The position numbers and the translations under genes were made by a program. A DNA stretch of 8,359 bases, from assembly GCA_023432075.1 (NCBI GenBank), contig JAEYVD010000576.1:1-8359 (forward strand), read 5' to 3'. Below, in pieces: positions 6,887 through 8,359 of this stretch. This DNA is from Pseudomonadota bacterium. Lineage in GTDB: Bacteria > Pseudomonadota > Gammaproteobacteria > Burkholderiales > Burkholderiaceae_B. The notes beneath the pieces are model-generated. The model had not been told where the DNA came from and did not search any database. It saw only the letters and a program-made list of their open reading frames with translations. Position 1 is the first letter of the stretch. Every line of letters starts with the position of its first letter.

Positions 6887-7687
6887 TCACCAGTAATTTT
6901 CTACCGCCAGGTTGCCCGGAATGCCGCGGCGTCCAGGCTTGAATCCCCGATCACCCAGCAATTTTCGTGCCTCGGCCAGCATGGCGGGGTTGCCGCAGAG
7001 CATGACCTTGGCGGTTTCGGGATCCAGCGGCTGGCCGGCCAGTTGCTCCAGGCGTCCGTCGGCGATCAGCGTGGTGATGCGCGCTTGCGGCATGCCGGGC
7101 ATGGCTTCGCGCGTGGCGATGGGCAGGTAGACGAGCTTGCCGGGGTCGGCGGCAAACGCCTCGGCCAGGGCCGGATCGCGGCGCCAGGACTCGATTTCGT
7201 CGAGGTAGGCGAGTTCGGCCGCGGTGCGCACGCCATGCACCAGGACGATGCGGCGGTAGGCGCGCCAGACGGCGGGGTCGCGCAGGATGGACAGGTAGGC
7301 CGACAGACCGGTGCCCGAGGCCAGCAGCCACAGGTCGCCGCCGGGCGCAAAGCGCTCCAGCGTCAGGAAGCCGTAGGGGGCCTTTTCGACATAGAGCGCA
7401 TCGCCGGGCTGCAGACGCGCCATGCGCGGGCTGAACAGGCCGTCCGGGACGACGATGGAATAGAACTCCAGCCAGGGTTCATGCGGGGCCGAGACCATGG
7501 AGTAGGCGCGCCAGATCGTGGGCGCGCCGTCCGGGTCTTCGGCGCCGGGCAAGCCCACCCGGGCAAACTGGCCTGGCACGAACGTGAAGGCCTCGTCCCG
7601 CGTCACGCGCACGGAGAACAGTTTGTCCGGCACCCAGGTGTGGACGCTGGTGATGGTCTGGCGCGTGTATTTGGAGTCGTCGGTCAT
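6887..7687 (-). CDS. fpr: Ferredoxin-NADP+ reductase
   Basis: A 266-residue cytosolic flavoenzyme that passes electrons between NADPH and ferredoxin or flavodoxin. The FAD domain carries the RAYSMVSAP motif at 60-68, whose Arg-x-Tyr-Ser binds the flavin phosphates and isoalloxazine. The NADP domain carries LLASGTGLSA (121-130) and MLCGNPAM (229-236). The C-terminus VENYW, with an aromatic last residue, is typical of bacterial Fpr. The length is normal. The start at 7687 gives the usual MTxxxKYTxQTIT beginning. No clear ribosome site is seen, but a three-codon frame ATG-TCC-CGA-TGA just upstream overlaps this start, which may or may not matter. It follows fdxA by 51 nt across a strong hairpin, and the two are probably one transcript: the likely electron partner is that ferredoxin. 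Roles in oxidative-stress defence and Fe-S upkeep are known for the family. Confidence 0.95.
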   Translation of the reverse strand: MTDDSKYTRQTITSVHTWVPDKLFSVRVTRDEAFTFVPGQFARVGLPGAEDPDGAPTIWRAYSMVSAPHEPWLEFYSIVVPDGLFSPRMARLQPGDALYVEKAPYGFLTLERFAPGGDLWLLASGTGLSAYLSILRDPAVWRAYRRIVLVHGVRTAAELAYLDEIESWRRDPALAEAFAADPGKLVYLPIATREAMPGMPQARITTLIADGRLEQLAGQPLDPETAKVMLCGNPAMLAEARKLLGDRGFKPGRRGIPGNLAVENYW

Positions 7688-7705
7688 CGGGACATCGCAC
7701 GGAAA

Positions 7706-7731
7706 GCGCCGGTCCGGCTTGCGGCCGGCGC
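7706..7731 (-). other. Intercistronic stem-loop between fdxA and fpr
   Basis: GCGCCGG-T-CCG and CGG-CCGGCGC form a 10-bp all-GC stem around a five-base loop, with one bulged T (base 7713). It begins 7 nt after the fdxA stop on the minus strand and ends 18 nt before the fpr start. No T-run follows, so it is more likely an mRNA-stabilising or partly terminating element than a full terminator. It could also hide the fpr ribosome-binding region, which lacks an evident Shine-Dalgarno sequence. These roles are inferred. Confidence 0.55.
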
Positions 7732-7738
7732 CCGTGGA

Positions 7739-8062
7739 TTACTTTTCCAGGTATTGCAGCTTGTCCTGCTTGCCGTTCCATTCGTCGGCGTCGGGCAGGG
7801 GCTTCTTGGCACGGCTGATGCTGGCGAATTCCGGGGAGAGTTCGGCGTTCAGCGCGATGAAATTGAGTTGGTCCTGCGGCACGTCTTCTTCGGCGTAGAT
7901 CGCGTTGGCCGGGCATTCGGGGATGCAGACCGCGCAATCGATGCATTCGTCCGGGTCGATCACGAGGAAGTTCGGACCCTCACGAAAACAGTCCACCGGG
8001 CACACGTCTACGCAATCGGTGTACTTGCACTTGATACAGTTTTCGGTGACTACGTGGGTCAT
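7739..8062 (-). CDS. fdxA: Seven-iron ferredoxin, [3Fe-4S][4Fe-4S] type
   Basis: A 107-residue cytosolic electron carrier very like Azotobacter vinelandii ferredoxin I. All nine conserved cysteines are present, one residue later than in that protein because Met1 is counted: Cys9, 17 and 50 should hold the [3Fe-4S] cluster, Cys21, 40, 43 and 46 the [4Fe-4S] cluster, and Cys12 and 25 are the known free cysteines. Motifs are [18 protein letters not shown] (8-25) and [14 protein letters not shown] (38-51). The C-terminal half after residue 60, ending in [19 protein letters not shown], is the usual extension of FdxA proteins. A GGAG ribosome site lies 7 nt before the ATG at 8062. It heads a unit with fpr and is divergent from pncB. 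A minus-strand TAAAAT (complement of 8107-8112) about 45 nt upstream could be its -10 box; no good -35 box pairs with it. Confidence 0.97.
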   Translation of the reverse strand: MTHVVTENCIKCKYTDCVDVCPVDCFREGPNFLVIDPDECIDCAVCIPECPANAIYAEEDVPQDQLNFIALNAELSPEFASISRAKKPLPDADEWNGKQDKLQYLEK

Positions 8063-8106
8063 TCAGGAACTCCGGGGATCGGCGGCAGATGTGTCTTAAT
8101 GGGCGG

Positions 8107-8112
8107 ATTTTA
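8107..8112 (-). promoter_or_regulatory. Possible -10 box of fdxA
   Basis: TAAAAT on the minus strand matches five of six positions of the -10 consensus and would give a leader of about 38 nt before fdxA. No convincing -35 hexamer lies 16-18 nt upstream; the nearest is TTGCCG at 21 nt. Assignment is therefore weak. Confidence 0.3.
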
Positions 8113-8136
8113 CCCAATGCAGCGCGGATGTGCCGG

Positions 8137-8150
8137 CAATACCCGTATTG
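8137..8150. promoter_or_regulatory. Inverted repeat in the fdxA-pncB divergent region, candidate operator
   Basis: CAATAC-CC-GTATTG is a perfect 6-bp inverted repeat around a 2-bp centre. It overlaps a perfect TTGACA hexamer (8148-8153) on the plus strand and lies between the candidate fdxA -10 box and pncB. A regulator bound here could affect either gene. The TTGACA has no -10 box at normal spacing, so its use as a promoter is uncertain. Confidence 0.35.
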
Positions 8151-8187
8151 ACAGCGTGGCCCATCGTGCCGAAGGCCCGCAGCTTCA

Positions 8188-8196
8188 TGCTATGGT
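8188..8196 (+). promoter_or_regulatory. Possible extended -10 promoter of pncB
   Basis: TGCTATGGT has the TGn extension plus a -10-like hexamer matching four of six positions. Transcription from about 8203 would leave a leader of only about 17 nt before pncB, where no strong Shine-Dalgarno sequence is visible. Low confidence. Confidence 0.3.
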
Positions 8197-8219
8197 GTCG
8201 CGAAACGAAACGCGCAATC

Positions 8220-8359
8220 ATGATTATTACTTCGCTGCTCGACACCGACCTGTATAAATTCAGCATGATGCAAGTGGTGCTGCATCACTTCCCGGCTGCC
8301 CAGGTCGAGTACCGGTACAAATGCCGGACGCAAGGCGTGGATTTGCGCCCCTATCTGGA
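8220..8359 (+). CDS. pncB: Nicotinate phosphoribosyltransferase (5' part only)
   Basis: The first 46 codons of PncB, cut by the right window edge. The enzyme joins nicotinate and phosphoribosyl pyrophosphate, with ATP hydrolysis, to make nicotinate mononucleotide in the NAD salvage (Preiss-Handler) pathway in the cytosol. The visible N-terminus, [20 protein letters not shown] followed by a His-rich helix and VEYRYKC, matches the highly conserved start of the family, in which the DTDLYKxxM segment is part of the substrate site. The gene is divergent from fdxA across a 157-base region that holds the candidate elements described separately. It is the only plus-strand gene in the window. The identification is firm although only about a tenth of the protein is visible. 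Confidence 0.93.
   Translation, partial: MIITSLLDTDLYKFSMMQVVLHHFPAAQVEYRYKCRTQGVDLRPYL

Noticed and set aside
5349..6896. A 515-codon open frame on the plus strand opposite phaZ
   Set aside because: The minus-strand frame has the full PhaZ catalytic triad; the plus frame is low-information and crosses the terminator and intergenic DNA.
6854..8257. A 467-codon open frame on the plus strand opposite fpr and fdxA
   Set aside because: It spans two proven genes, their gap and the pncB start, and its translation has no known motif.

Overview
The window looks like chromosomal DNA of a GC-rich betaproteobacterium, most likely of the family Alcaligenaceae (Bordetella/Achromobacter type). This rests on the protein sequences (a branched-chain-amino-acid-type ABC transporter, an intracellular PHB depolymerase with a Cys lipase box, a soluble RnfB-like ferredoxin next to nth, a seven-iron FdxA) and on the strong G/C bias at third codon positions. 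Genus is inferred from memory of these families, not from a search. No tRNA, rRNA, CRISPR array, insertion sequence or prophage gene was seen.

Layout. Almost everything is on the minus strand, so it reads from right to left. (1) 8220-8359, plus strand: the start of pncB, divergent from fdxA. (2) 8062 to 6887: fdxA (seven-iron ferredoxin) then fpr (ferredoxin-NADP+ reductase), a two-gene redox unit with a strong bulged hairpin between the genes. (3) 6674-5448: phaZ, intracellular polyhydroxybutyrate depolymerase, with its own candidate promoter and a clear intrinsic terminator. (4) 5336-4069: an orphan RsxB/RnfB-type ferredoxin and nth (endonuclease III), joined by an ATGA stop/start overlap. 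(5) 4068-3719: a 350-base gap without a gene, holding a candidate nth terminator and a perfect 20-bp palindrome. (6) 3718 to 1: a branched-chain amino acid type (HAAT) ABC transporter operon in the order livG-like, livF-like, substrate-binding protein, livH-like. The livH gene runs off the left edge, and a livM-like second permease is expected just beyond it.

How the parts work together. The transporter genes would make one inner-membrane importer fed by a periplasmic binding protein; its ligand cannot be read from the sequence. FdxA and Fpr plausibly form an NADPH/ferredoxin couple. The RsxB-like protein and Nth both carry iron-sulfur clusters, and their translational coupling is the most thought-provoking arrangement here. 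PhaZ mobilises stored PHB.

I see no clearly new multi-gene system. The most interesting items are the RsxB-Nth coupling without other Rnf/Rsx subunits in view, a terminator-like hairpin only 15 nt before the rsxB-like start, the Walker A Lys-to-Arg change in the LivF-like ATPase, and several strong palindromes in intergenic DNA.
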